Shown piece after piece: positions 43,851 to 55,780 of a stretch of DNA of 64,000 nt (position 1 is the first letter of the stretch; each line of letters opens with the position of its first letter). A program made the position numbers and the translations under genes. Origin of the DNA: Isoetes taiwanensis (taxonomy: Eukaryota; Streptophyta; Lycopodiopsida; Isoetales; Isoetaceae); NCBI GenBank assembly GCA_021234155.1, contig JAJEKV010000269.1:248001-312000 (forward strand), written 5' to 3'. Under the pieces are notes generated by a model that did no database searches, was not told the DNA's origin, and worked only from the letters and a program-made list of their open reading frames with translations.

Positions 43851-44149
43851 GGCTTCTAAGCTTCGGAGAAGGAAGAAAAAAAAATTAGGGTTCTTCATGG
43901 TCGTGATTCTTCCGAAACTAATTCCAAGTTTTTTTTAGGGTCTGGACGAGGTTCTTCCGATACTGCTTCCAAGTTCCTCAACTATTCCAATACTGCTTCC
44001 AAGTTTGATATGTTGGCAAAAATCTTGAACTGCATTTGCTTACAATATAGACGAATCGAAGCTCAATCTCTGCAGTTCATTCTTCAACTGTTGGCGTCAA
44101 CACAAGGTAATTTTATTTTGAGTTTCAATCACTGAAGTCAGTATTATGT
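43851..44149. other. Non-coding
   Basis: GTTCTTCCGATACTGCTTCCA-type text is repeated at about 43950-44000. No gene supported. Confidence 0.35.
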
Positions 44150-45060
44150 ATGGCAGGAGGAAGGTTAGGAGGAGTTGGATCATATTATAAATCTGGGCAT
44201 GTGGTAGCATCATCTAGGGAAGTTGCAATTATGGATGGCACATATGGCAGTTACGCGCATTGGTTGGAAATAGCTGCTAACATTGTGGATGAGAATAAAG
44301 AGCGTTTAGCTGAATACAATGGTATTGTTTATTCCTCGCCTGATAAATATGTTCTATATGCAATAATGATTAATGCTATGGCCATAGAATTAAGCTAGTA
44401 TATCTATGTAGTTCAATTACATTTTTCAGTAGAGTTATATAGGTCAATTACATTTTCAAATGTCAATCGGTATCTTCCAGATATTGAAAAGTGTGCAAAG
44501 CAATAGTTGTGCAGTTAAATTGAGACTTGAATTTAAATTGAGCTTTCAGAAACATTTGTTCTTGTCAGCATTGTGCCCCTACTGATTGGTGACTTGCATT
44601 TTACACAGGTATGTTTGGGCTTCCTAGGGATGGCCGAAGGCCACTTTCCATAGAGGAAAATAAACGAAATACTTACCAATCCTTTGAAGATGATAATGAT
44701 TATAGCATGAACTCGATATCACTAATGGCAATAAGTATAGTTAATTGAGTTTACAACCTTTATGATAATGAACAATTTCTAAAATACAATTACTTAACAG
44801 TTGGAAATCAGCCAGCATCTTCTTATGTCCACAGCCTTTCTCAATTCAATAATTTTGTGCCTGTTGTACGTTCTCACATCGAGACAAAGATTCAAAGAGT
44901 CCTCTCAATACAACGTTGGCAAGGCTTGCAAACACAGGAGGTTGCAGAAGATCTCAGGATATCAGTTACTGATCAGCATCTTGTTCTACAGACTAGACCA
45001 CCTTCTCTACCTGGTCATGTAGCTTCTTTACCTAAAGGGGTTGCTGATACAGCTACATGA
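44150..45060 (+). other. Scattered exon-like open segments of an unknown gene
   Basis: Three plus-strand open pieces could be exons. 44150-44398: an 82-codon frame with GSYAHWLEIAANIVDENKER. About 44613-44745: FGLPRDGRRPLSIEENKRN after an acceptor-like TTACACAG. About 44799-45060: GNQPASSYVHSLSQFNNFV and SHIETKIQRVLSIQRWQGLQ after CTTAACAG. None has a known motif and I cannot link them confidently. They may be fragments of a decayed host gene. Confidence 0.28.
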
Positions 45061-47138
45061 CCTCTAATGCATTCTCAGATGCTCATATTGCAGGCCCTTC
45101 TATGGGTGTAATGCACTTCCCAACCAGAACTAGAAACATGAACTGGAAACGAGAACTGGAACTGCAGGCCCTTCTAAGGGTGTAATGCACTTCCCAACGA
45201 GAACTGTAATGCATTCTCAGATGCTCATACTGCAGGCCCTTCTATGGGTGAAATGCATAGCGTCTTTCCTGCAAACCCAGGATGGACAGGGTAACCATCA
45301 TCAAGAAACCTCAGTGCAATAAATTTAAATTCTGTTCTGGCTCCTCAAGTTGCAGGCTTCATTGAAGTCAACACACACCTTCATATTTACATGCTGAAGT
45401 AAATATATCAAAAGCCCCCCATCATGTTTACATGCTGACCATAATCAGGAGTGGTCAAGCTCTAAGTAGTGGTGGCCAAGCTATACACATTTGCATAGTA
45501 ACAAATTTTCTAAGCTCATGCCCAAACCATGTCTAATGGTATGATCATTCCTTTCAAAAGCATTCTAAAACTTTTAACTTGGACAATGAACTGAAAACAA
45601 CTCCAAATTAGATTTCTCACTTAGATAAAGCCTATGTGCAAAATATAAACAAAAATTATGTAGCTTTGTAAATCTAGATTTCTCACTTAGACAATCTTAT
45701 TTGTGCAAAATATAAAACTAAGGATCTAGAATCAGAAAATGAGATATCTACACTAATGGCATGCATCAAGCAAATGAAAGTACAACCATTCCTTTTTAGG
45801 CATTTCCATATACCATAACATTTATGATGAAATACCTGCATATGTAGTCCGTGTAATTGTTCCTTCACACATATATTTGAACTCTATATATGTTATGATA
45901 TTCATGTGATCTTTCTTTTGCTGTGTAACAACATATCTTTCTTCCTTCCTCTGCATGTACCGTCTCATAGGCCTCTGGCCTCCGTGGACGTTAAAATAAA
46001 CTTCCTTCCTTCCTTCCTTCCTTCCTTTGCAATTGCTATCACAAAGAATTTTATATATAATATGCAAGATTGTATTTAAACATTTATTTTTATCGTAGAA
46101 ATTTTTGTGGCTCTCGTAAATGCTCGTTTGACCCCTAAAACGACATATTTTTTAGGGGTCCTTTTATGTCACTCTAAAAAAGCTGTTTTTAAGGTCAATT
46201 TTGAACAACTTGTGTCCAAAAACCTTGGTTGCCCCCTATTTTGCCTCATTTTTTAGTTTTCCAAATTTTTTTGAGGAATCTTTCAAACGCAATTCCATGT
46301 GTTATACTGTATTGGATCCATGTGTTATACAACTCTAACATAGTCCATGTGAGGAAGCCTTTGGCGAATTGCTCCTGGCTCCAAGGTTTCCTAGATTTCT
46401 ATATCTTTTGATATTGAAAAATCTCAGCAAATCCAGGATACTAGTCTCTGGCATATTTCCTAGAGAAACCTGTTTATAGAAGGAGCACTATAAGCTGAAG
46501 ATGTATGAGCAAAACAAGCATCATATGGGATGTACTTAGAGCAACATAATTAGCACATGATGAATTGTATATACAATATTAGAACGTGAATGAGTAACAA
46601 GATGAGACACGGAATATCAACAAATGTTGCTTTCCTCGAAATCTTATAAAAAATCATAGGCTCTGCTGCTGGTGCCATGTAACACTGCCCTCCTGTACAT
46701 TTTTTTATTATTTTTCCCTTGTTCAATGTCGGATTCAAGTTATTTTTGTTGCATTGAAGAGGTTCCTCTGAGAGCTTTCTGAGGTCCATGATGGTTTCCT
46801 CTTTGAGCGCACAAGCACGAGCTTCTACTTCAGTGCAACCAACCTCTAACTGGAGTTCGGTACTCCGTGATAATCCTTTGGCTCTCTAGTCAGGAATCGA
46901 TCAAGCTGCTGGTGCTTTAGGTCTTTGTCCTTCTGATTTTCTAGAATTGCCATCTAATAAGAATACTTTTGAATCTACTGCTACTCCACATGCTGCAAGT
47001 CCTCGCCCATCGGCATAGAAGCTTTTTACATCTGGTGAACTCTGGTAAAAGGATGGATCAAGAAGGGGTTTTCCTTATGGGGCGAATATTCGCTATGATG
47101 CTATATTTAAGGGTTGTTGAGATTTTGAATACAAATTT
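45061..47138. other. Non-coding; (CTTC)n tract
   Basis: CTTCTAAGGGTGTAATGCACTTCC-type text recurs at 45095-45250. A (CTTC)n microsatellite lies at 46001-46025. A short open piece near 46895-47019 (ALGLCPSDFLELPSNKNTF) may be a coding remnant. No gene supported. Confidence 0.4.
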
Positions 47139-48910
47139 AGAATAGAATAGAATAGATTTTTAGCGTCCACGGAAACCAACTGGCCTATGGGACCCAATAA
47201 AAAAAGAGAGCAGCAAGTGTATTACTGACAGGATTAAAAAACCCCCGCCCCGAAGGATTTTCGAGGGAAAAACCTTAGCAGTAATAGGTCTGCTGGCATG
47301 CTGTACAATTGTGTAGGACAGTTCAATACCGCCCCGGAAGACACAACTGAGTCCGTGCATCCATAACCTTATGGAGGTATGACCCCAACAAACCCACTGA
47401 CGCCGTATTCAATAACTCATGCAACGGTTGGCCGTGCACCCGAATCGAACATATCGATCTCTCGATATGGGCAAACGCCGGGCGAGATCGGAGGGCATGA
47501 CATTCATCCTCAATGGCTACGGTGGCAATCATCGCAAAGCCTTTGCTCTCGTGCTTACCGAGCCCAACGTCTTGTCTCAATGCGGAGGCGATGTGCACCC
47601 GTGCGAATGGAAGCTATAAGTCTGCGCTTCTTCATGGGCAACTGGGTGTACAGGTATTGGTGTGGGGGCCTCGTGAGCCTCGGGATTGACTTGTGGCCGA
47701 TAGTGTGCCGCCTTAACGTCGCGTCGAGCACCGCATCCCGAGCTTGGCGAAGGAAAGTAGCATCTAGGTACAACTTAAGTGCCTTGTGATCTTTCTTTGT
47801 CCTTACGTAATGCGCATCCGCTTGCCACGTACACCCCCCGCGTGAGAACCACTGAGCTTGTTTGTCCTTCCAGCAGGCTTTTAGGTGTTGGGAACCCATC
47901 GCCATGGCCAAAGCAAGGTTGGGCAAACGTGTATCACTCATAGCAACCACCTTCTCGAAGTAAATGATATGGCGTTCCAATGCAGCCCGCTGAAGGGGTA
48001 GAAAACCTGTCTCTTGGAGTAGGATTTCGTATGGAACTGTGGACTTTACCCCGGGGCTCGTGCCAAGAAGGCTTTACGCACCTCGCCGAGGTCATTCCGG
48101 TGTTGAGGGATATCACCGGACCCCACACTTCGCCCCATATATAAAAGGACCGCCGACCAATGCCACGAAATAAGTGTGACTGGTGGCCCCAGGCATACAA
48201 CTCTGCCTTGTGGCTGTTGTTCTGCATGGCATATAGTGCTTTCCAACCTGCCGTGACCTGCAACCTAATGGCAGCATCCCAATGGGTGGTAGTAGAGAAC
48301 TCGATCCTCAAGTACTTGTAGGTCGGAGCCACCTCTACATCCTGTCCCTGGTAAGTGAATGAGGGAAGCCTTGGCTGGCGGGATGATGAAACTAGCAGCA
48401 CCCTAGTTTTGGCCAAGTTAACTCGCATGCCAGTGAATCGGTAAAACGTTTCAAGAGCATCCAGGTGACGTTGCATGTCCTCTGGAGTATAGGCCAGGAG
48501 GTTGACGTCGTCAGCATATATGAGTTGCCGGATTGTGTGATGCATGAGATGGGCGCCCGCATCTCCATGCTCAGAGAGCCAATCTTCCAGCTGGTCAATG
48601 TACAGGCCAAAGAGTGTGTGGGAGAGGGGGCACCCCTGACGCACTCCAATATTACTGATTACCAGCTGTCCTGACGATGTGATAGGATCTGAGCACGCCT
48701 CGTATAGCCTATACACTACATTCTGCAAGTCAAAGGGAGTCCCCGCGTGATGCGTCCCCACAACTTTGTCAGGGCCGCGTGTCAAAAGCTTTTGCGAAAT
48801 CCACGAAACAACAATACAGGTTTTGTCGGCGATTCCTGCTATCCTCAATCAATGTGCGCAGAGTGAAGATATGATCAATGGTGGAATGCCTGGGCCGAAA
48901 GTAGTTTTCC
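47139..48910 (-). mobile_element. LINE-C: 5'-truncated non-L1 LINE
   Basis: Minus strand: the inferred 5' end is near 48910 inside the RT (FRPRHSTIDHIFTLRTLIED) and the 3' end is a (ATTCT)n tail (47139-47156 on plus). The 3' UTR holds the hairpin module (47221-47285) and a terminal hairpin (47165-47193). The same family as LINE-E, judged from near-identical 3' ends and matching C-terminal protein. No target duplication is evident. Confidence 0.8.
47323..48910 (-). pseudogene. LINE-C ORF2 3' part: reverse transcriptase and C-terminal knuckle
   Basis: RT motifs: CCFVDFAKAFDT (about 48800-48835, followed by a frameshift), NIGVRQGCPLSHTLFGLYID, LIYADDVNLLAY (about 48495-48530), and YKYLRIEFSTTTHWDAAIRL. 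A second frame (47980-47555) holds HIIYFEKVVAMSDTRLPNLA and RTGAHRLRIETRRWA, and a third (to 47323) VAIEDECHALRSRPAF, the degenerate CCHC-like end seen in related LINEs. At least three frameshifts make it inactive. Confidence 0.8.
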
Positions 48911-49831
48911 TATTAATTATTTTTTTTTTCCATTCGCCAAACTTTTGACCCTGGGAACTCCCACCTATCAAGAATCGCCCTATAGACTATGCCGGAATTT
49001 CTACTATTCGTCACGATCTCTACATGAACTCTATCTATTTTCAATTGATTCGCCTCTTACATATGGAAAATATTTAAGTGCTCGCACCACACATGTTCAT
49101 TTTTGTTTTTTTTTTTTTTTTTTTCAATCGTGGGTTTTTTTTTTTCCAAATGTTTCTTTGTTGTAAACGACCGGGCCATGAAAATGAATGTAGAAAGAGC
49201 AGGTAATGAACCTCACGATTCCCATAGCTCATGATTCTAGCCTAAGCTCAGATTTCAGAATCTTGTCTTTTGCCATTTATAGCTCCTTGTCTCAACCTTC
49301 TAGTCCCTTGGCTTATGTCATTTATCAACACTAAATTCTGTATCCTTCTCTCACTTTAGAAAGAACTATTATTCTCCTCTAGTTCATAAAGCTTCTCCTA
49401 CTTCTGAAACCTCTTATTTGTTTCCCTCTGCTTCTTAGTTTAAGACTGATTTTCTTTTATACACTTGAATGATTTGCCAACTTTTGCACTATGTTAATCT
49501 TTTCTTCAAATCTCACTTTTTACTGCCAAGTTTTGCATACAAACACCATTGCTTGAAATGATCATTTATGTTCCCGTTTTTAACAGATTTCATACATACT
49601 TGTGCAGCCATTAGCTAGACCTACGAGTAAAGTTTACTTCTTATTTTACTCTCAGTTATGGCATGCATGTGCCGGATTGGGTGTTTGGAAGTGAAGAGTG
49701 ATGAATGAAATGAGCACGCACCATGTTATTCAGTGGGACCTGACCTTAACAATTGTTCATCGGACTTGCATACAAGGTTCATGAATTAGGTAGATCTGCT
49801 ATAATAAAGTTACACAAAATAGTTCATAATA
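48911..49831. other. Non-coding
   Basis: T-rich tracts at 49105-49145. No gene supported. Confidence 0.45.
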
Positions 49832-49836
49832 GTTTC

Positions 49837-50582
49837 TGATACGATTCATGTATATTTGGGAAGTTGCAATAACACAGAATCATAGAACCCACAATAGAAT
49901 AATAGAACACCAGACTAAAAGAAACTTTAATCATGCACAACTGATATGGCAGCACCATTAACCACCCAACTGGATCCACTGGGTTAAGGCAAAGCACAAG
50001 TGCTATGGCAAATATAAAGCTCAGGCTTATTGTCCCTCCAGGCAGTAGCCAAGATCAGAAAGTAATTGCAAATCTGTAAAGTCGTTGTAGCAGTAATTTG
50101 TGACCCCCTGTCACGTTTTCGGTCATTACTCCCTCATACGGATGAATTACGAGATGTGCCACCCTAATTCGGAAACTAGACTCCAAGCCGGTTCCAAAGA
50201 GGTAAAGGTCGCCTCAATTGGACCTCTTGTTGCCGAGATATATTCAAATGAAGTTTCGGTTCTATTTATAGATCTCTCTGCGACTTTAGCCTTTTTAGCA
50301 GGCAGTTGCCTTTTTTCTCAAAATATCTCCTTGCTTTTAATTAGATTATATGACTTATCATATGGGACATTATCTATGATCTTTTTCTGAACCAATAACC
50401 ATTCCAATGATAGTGCCTCGACCCCTTCCATAAATATCAATGGTTCTTCACATCCAAATGCTATGTTTTCCTATGCCCCTTTATATTATTAGGTGACTTT
50501 AGGAATAAGATTTACATAGTATTTGCCATAATTCCAATAACCCATTCGCCGTGGACCACTCTCCCGTGCTTGCTCCATATCA
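49837..50582 (-). repeat. 3' LTR (746 bp)
   Basis: Copy next to the interior's 3' end. It differs from the other LTR by scattered substitutions and lacks 17-18 bases present there near 53555. A purine-rich stretch (GGGATGGAT in sense) at 50583-50593 may be the polypurine tract. Confidence 0.9.
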
Positions 50583-50733
50583 ATCCATCCCAACTCAAGA
50601 TAGATCATCCGCGATCGTCCAAGATACGCTCTATTTCAATCCATCCCTTCTCAAGATGGATCTTCCATGGTCATCACCAGTCTGAAAGTTTTATAATCTC
50701 TGCAAAACTCCAGAAGTAGTTATGGATATCCTC

Positions 50734-50896
50734 GTACTTCCACAGTACGATATATCCTTGTACCTCCGAGGTACGTTATTATCTTTCGTACCTCCGCGGT
50801 ACTACTTGATTGTATCTCCACGATACAATACATCTCCGCGATACATTATTATTTTTCATACCTCCGTATCTCCGTGATACAGTATCTCCGCAATAC
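50734..50896. repeat. Hairpin array with fixed TCCNN loop (array 1)
   Basis: Seven short hairpins with 5-nt loops TCC(A/G)N. GTACT-TCCAC-AGTAC (50734), GTACC-TCCGA-GGTAC (50760), GTACC-TCCGC-GGTAC (50788), TGTATC-TCCAC-GATACA (50811), ATC-TCCGC-GAT (50832), GTATC-TCCGT-GATAC (50866), GTATC-TCCGC-AATAC (50882). Stem positions change in pairs. More units lie at 52742 and 52932 across the nested LINE. Confidence 0.85.
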
Positions 50897-50951
50897 AGAT
50901 GCAATTTTTGTCAAGCCTATTGTATTGTAATCACAATTACCACTCTTCAAA

Positions 50952-52350
50952 AATTAACTGCATTGGAGTGAAGCAAGGGTGCCCGCTCTCACCCACCCTG
51001 TTTGGAATATTTATTGATGAATTAGAAGAGTGGATGGAAAGGGAAGGAGGAACAGGAGTGCACCTTAATAAATATGTTGTTCAACTTTTGCTTTATGCAG
51101 ACGATGTGGTTCTTCTCTCTAGAACAGAAACAGGGCTTCAGAAAGAATTAACTGCATTGGAGATGTTTTGTCGGGAGAAAGGCATGACAGTGAATAAAGA
51201 AAAGACAAAAGTCATGATAATAGGAAAGCGGCAGAATATCAGCTTTTATTTGGAAGGGGAAGCTCTAGAACAGGTGCATCAGTATAAATATTTGGGTGTT
51301 GAGTTCACGGATAATTACAAATGGAATGCTGGGGTAAGTAAGAGAATATCTGGGGGGATGAGAGCTTTATACAGCATCATGAGCATATGGAAGAACATAC
51401 ATGTCCAGGAATGGTCTTTGAAGAAACTTATGTTTAAAATGTTAGTGCAGCCAGTTATTCTATATGGTTGTCCAGTATGGGGACCAGGCTTGTCAAAGAA
51501 GAATTGGGCAAATATTGAACAAATACAAAAGAGATTTTTAATAGCAGAGCTTGGTGCCAAAGTACAAACACCATATGCGATGCTTCTTGCTGAGGCAGGA
51601 TTTCTTCCACTAGAGGCAGAAGCACTATGTTTGACACTTGGATATTTAAGAAGGATACAAAGTCTAGAAGATGATAGGCTACCTCGACATGCTCTAAGTG
51701 AATCAATGAAACACCAAAATGGCTGGTACACACAATTGAAGGAATGGTTGGAAAGATGGGCACTAAATATAGATGAGATACCAGCAACTGAATTGGGGAT
51801 TCGTAGTTTACTTTCAGAAAAGGTGTTGAGCACAATATGGATGCCACCTTTGGCACCCAAATTGGGCTTCTATTATAACAAAGTCAACCTCATGATGATG
51901 TATGTTGAACAGGACTATCTTAATAGTCGCATGTCAGTAAAAACACGTAAGCTCATCTCCCAAGTGCGCCTACGCTCCCATTCTTTGGAAATCGAGTACA
52001 GACATGACTTGCCAAGGGAGTTGAGGTTTTGTCCTTGTTGCAGAGAAGCGGTGGTTGAGGATGAAGAACACGCATTCCTTGAATGCTCCAGGTTTGAAGA
52101 AATACGGGAGATCTATGGGATTTATGGGAATTTTTCTATGCTACTTACATTACCAGCAGCCCACTTAGGAGCTTACCTTCAAGCTTGGTGGAAACATCGT
52201 AAGATAATTTTAGAACTAAATGATGTTGCAGATAATCTTGAGGCAAATGGCCTCGTTTAGTGTTTCTTTCTACATGTATTTCTCTTGTCGCCTAATGGAC
52301 CTGAGGGTCTGAAATGGCGTGACAATAAATCAAATCAAATCAAATCAAAA
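50952..52350 (+). mobile_element. LINE-D: 5'-truncated non-L1 LINE nested in the LTR element
   Basis: Homology starts in the RT (GVKQGCPLSP, from 50970) and ends in a (AAATC)n tail (52327-52350) after a 3' hairpin (52286-52324). The first 17 bases (50952-50968) are an exact copy of 51146-51162 from inside the same element. No clear target duplication. The open frame implies a recent insertion. Confidence 0.85.
50970..52260 (+). CDS. LINE-D ORF2 3' part: reverse transcriptase to C-terminal CCHC
   Basis: An uninterrupted frame of about 430 codons from the RT motif GVKQGCPLSPTLFGIFIDEL to the stop at 52260 (the upstream ATG at 50899 is in LTR-element DNA). LLLYADDVVLLSR (about 51088) is the catalytic box; CREKGMTVNKEKTKVMIIG and YKYLGVEFTD follow. 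After the thumb region a CPCC..VVEDEEHAFLEC motif (about 52031-52090) forms the C-terminal zinc-binding knuckle typical of these LINEs. The endonuclease and first RT motifs are missing, so it cannot move on its own. It is relatively well preserved compared with the other LINEs here. Confidence 0.85.
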
Positions 52351-52466
52351 ATATACATCATGCACTCTTGTTCCAGCCTATTGTGTTGCAGACACAATTA
52401 CTGATCTACTAAGAGGCATTCACAATTAGTGCACCATGTTCAGGCCTATTACGTTGCAATCGTAAT

Positions 52467-53335
52467 TACCAATCTACCATGGATACACACAAGAAATAAA
52501 ATTTTACTCTTTATTCCGTATAAAGAAATCAACTTACAAACTTTACCCATAAGTCTGTCCTATAGGAAACAATTTGAGATTCCGCATCCAAATTTTGCGT
52601 CCATATCCTTGACAGCTTATACGTAAAGTGTCCTCCCCAATGCTTAACACTAAGCAAACCTGCAAATAAGGTCAAGTGTTAATATAGATGACTTCCCAAG
52701 TCAAATATTTATATAAATGACCCCCACGGCCAATCAGTCTCTCAGATCTCCACGATCTGACTCCGCAATCCCAAGCATGATGCTTTTGCGGTTCTCCATA
52801 CTCAAGCTTAAAGGTTCAAATTTACACAGGCTCAAATGATCAAGATGAACTTCTAGAGATGACAAGAGGTTATGGCGGGTAGTTTGGCTATAATGACAAA
52901 GCAGAGCTCAATGTTTTGCAGCAGGGGTTTACTTGTCTCCATGACAAGCTATTTATCTCCATGACAAGCTTTTTCACGACAACCTAGCAGTCATCCTTAT
53001 TATTCCATAATCCCCAAAGGATCATAGAAGTTTCCCCAATAATCCGAACTCGTTCACAATAAGTCGGTCCATATACTTCGAGCATTCTCCACGAAAGTAC
53101 CGAGTTTTCTCTGCTACTAATGTTCCAAATTCGCTTGCAGCAATAGTCGCCAAATCCAACTCTAATATTGAAACCATATAATTTTCCTTTATGCATAAAA
53201 GCTTTTACTCCATTAAGATAATCCAAATCTGTTCTTGTGAAGCCCAAAATAATAATCTCCTCTCACAAATTAGAGAGTTCAAATTCCACTGGTGATTCCA
53301 TTGCCCAATGGTTTCCAAAAGAATCACAAACCTCT
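52467..53335 (-). other. LTR-element interior, no protein recognised
   Basis: Contains further TCCNN hairpins, TCAGATC-TCCAC-GATCTGA (52742-52760) and CTTGTC-TCCAT-GACAAG (52932-52948). A minus frame at 52984-53247 (88 codons) lacks any gag-pol motif; an alternative frame reads LELDLATIAASEFGTLVAEK. Neither is identifiable. Confidence 0.45.
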
Positions 53336-53347
53336 GCTCTGATACCA
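53336..53347 (-). promoter_or_regulatory. Primer-binding site for initiator tRNA-Met
   Basis: On the minus strand TGGTATCAGAGC, complementary to the 3' end of plant initiator tRNA-Met, starts two bases after the 5' LTR. This is where reverse transcription of the element would be primed. Confidence 0.9.
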
Positions 53348-53349
53348 CT

Positions 53350-54112
53350 TGATATGATTCATGTATATTTGGGAAGTTGCAATAACACAGAATCATAGAA
53401 CCCACAATAGAATAATAGAACACCAGACTAAAAGAAACTTTATTCATGCACAACTGATATGGCAGCACCATTAACCACCCAACCAGATCCACTGGGTTAA
53501 GGCAAAGCACAAGTGCTATGGCAAATACAAAGCTCAGGCTTATTGGCCCTCCAGGCTAATCTCACTACTCCAAGTAGCCAAGATCAGAAAGTAATTGCAA
53601 ATCTGTAAAGTCGCTGTAGCAGTAATTTGTGACCCCCTGTCACGTTTTTGGTCATTACTCCCTCAGACGGATGAATTATGAGATGTGCTACTCCAATTCG
53701 GAAACTAGACTCTGAGCCGGTTCCAAAGAGGTAAAGGTCGTCTCAATTGGACCTCTGGTTGCCGAGATATGTACAACTGAATGTTCGGTTCTATTTATAG
53801 ATCTCTCTGCGACTTTAGTCTTTTTTAGCAGGCAGTTGCCTTTTTTCTCAAAATATCTCCTTGCCTTTAATTAGATTATATGACTTATCATATGGGACAT
53901 TATCTATGATTTTTTTCTCAACCAATAACCATCCCAATGATAGTGCCTCGACCCCTTCCATAAATATCAATGGTTCTTCACACCAAAATGCTATATTTTC
54001 CTATGCCCCTTCATATTATTAGGTGACCTTAGGAATAACATTTACATAGTATTTGCCATAATTCCAATAACCCATTTGCCGTGGACCACTCCCCCGTGCT
54101 TGCTCCATATCA
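53350..54112 (-). repeat. 5' LTR (763 bp)
   Basis: Sense-strand ends TGATATGGAGC and GAATCATATCA, a 7-bp terminal inverted repeat. It should hold the element's promoter. A TATAAATA-like word lies in sense near 53800 (TCTATTTATAGATC on plus). Confidence 0.9.
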
Positions 54113-54192
54113 GTTTCCACATTTCTATTTACTATATATATTCACAAGTTTATCACATAATTGGTATAACAACTCTCTTGCTCTTCTTACAG

Positions 54193-55734
54193 GCATCTTC
54201 TTAGAGAATGACAAGGCAAGATATCTTATCATTTTTTCGAAGAACAAATAATGATGTGGCTTCTGGTAAGAGCAGCAACATCCATGTGCATAATGTATAA
54301 CATACTAGTGATGTCCAATCTTCAAATATCCAGATTTAGAAGAGGCAAGCACTTTTATGATCCCATATGATCAGCCTCCATGTGTAGATGCAAAGAATGC
54401 AAGGAATAATAAGAGGAGGAGGAAATTTAGTGATTGGACACAAGAAGGAGACTTTCAGCCTGAACAGGCAGGTAGATTCCCATTCATAGATCCCGTGATT
54501 GAACATGATGAATTTGGGATGCCAAAATATGCAACAAAGATGCAGTATCAAAAAGCATGCTGGCAACGTTTATGAGAAGAAGATAATTGATGGGAAGGAA
54601 GTAAACAACACGAGATGGAAGACAAAAGAAGAGTGCAGGCATTTGCAAGCTATTGACAAGGCACATCTAGAGAAGCAAGACTTGCCAATCGTAGCGCCAA
54701 TCAAAGATTTGCTACAAAAAATGATTGATAAGAACTTAAAATCCCAAGTTATTCAATTGCAAGCATTATTTCATGCGTTGAAATGAGATAAGCTGTCGCA
54801 TGATTATCTAGTGCATGAGAATCTCTTAGCATTGCAGCCCATTCATGACTTTCCAACCACGCATTGGTCCATTTAAAGTCGCGAGGAGTTTGCCAAATGC
54901 ATTGACTTTACAAAGTTGTGAGTATTTTGCTATATCATTGGACAAACCTTCAGCCAAAAACATGTCTTCTTGGTTATATATGACATTTTATTTTGTGAAA
55001 ATTATGTTAGATACGCATTCTATGCTGGAATTATATGTCTAGAAAAGAATGCCACAGTTGAAGAAACCATCATTCAATTAAATTGGGATTATGTCTGGTC
55101 CAAAATCGCGCCGAATAGGCTTATTATAGGCCATTTTAGCTATATAACCATGTGTTGAATTTGATGAAACTTGTAAAATACGATGGAATTTAACCTAAAA
55201 ATTTTATGTTTTGGCAACATAAAAACCTAAAAAATTGCATATTTTAAACACAATTATCCGCAACCGCGAAATTTGTAGAGTAAAATAACAAGTATATTTG
55301 AATAACTAGCGCAAGCAAGTCCTTATTTTCGAAATGAAAATCGCTGGGCGCGATTTTGTGGACATAAACATACTACATTTATGCAGATTCAACTCAAATA
55401 TTTATACAAACAATAAAATTTATGTCCTACAAAATGGTCAAAAGCAGACGATTTTACAAACGTGAAGAGTCTTTATAATGCCCCGATGCGATTTTATCCT
55501 GCCCAAAATACTTAAAATGTCCTACAAAATAGTTAAAAAAAACCAGTTTTAGAGAAAAATAATAACAAAAACATCCTACAAAACAGTTAAAAGAACAACT
55601 TTTTATGGAAAAAGTAAATACAAAATCGCGCCTGGCGCGATTTAACAAGGACAATCACTCTCAAATGTCCTTAAAATGTCCAAAAATGACAAAAATAAGG
55701 AATAGGCTAACCTCAAATCGCGCCAAAGCGTTTT

Positions 55735-55780
<46 letters not shown>

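Larger units (their letters stand above)
50919..52466. repeat. Hairpin family 2, split by LINE-D
   Basis: ATTGTATTGTAATCACAAT (50919-50937), ATTGTGTTGCAGACACAAT (52380-52398) and ATTACGTTGCAATCGTAAT (52448-52466), each preceded by (A/G)GCCT. Arms change together (GTGT/ACAC versus ACG/CGT). LINE-D has landed between the first and second units. Confidence 0.7.
49837..54112 (-). mobile_element. LTR retrotransposon, non-autonomous, with nested LINE-D
   Basis: Two direct repeats (49837-50582 and 53350-54112) begin TGATA(C/T)G and end CATATCA. They are flanked by the 5-bp target duplication GTTTC (49832-49836 and 54113-54117). A primer-binding site next to the right copy fixes the sense as minus. 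The interior (50583-53349) shows no gag, protease, integrase or RT of LTR type. Outside the nested LINE it holds hairpin arrays and short frames without motifs (52984-53247 minus). It would therefore depend on enzymes of another element. Confidence 0.9.

Noticed and set aside
50734-50896. CRISPR or ordinary tandem minisatellite
   Set aside because: Unit spacing is irregular and the stems differ from unit to unit while still pairing, so a simple tandem repeat does not explain it.
51315-51860. Minus-strand frames of 181 and 133 codons
   Set aside because: Antisense shadows of the LINE-D reverse transcriptase frame.
49837-54112. Segmental duplication of 0.75 kb
   Set aside because: TG...CA ends, GTTTC target duplication and a primer-binding site identify the copies as LTRs.
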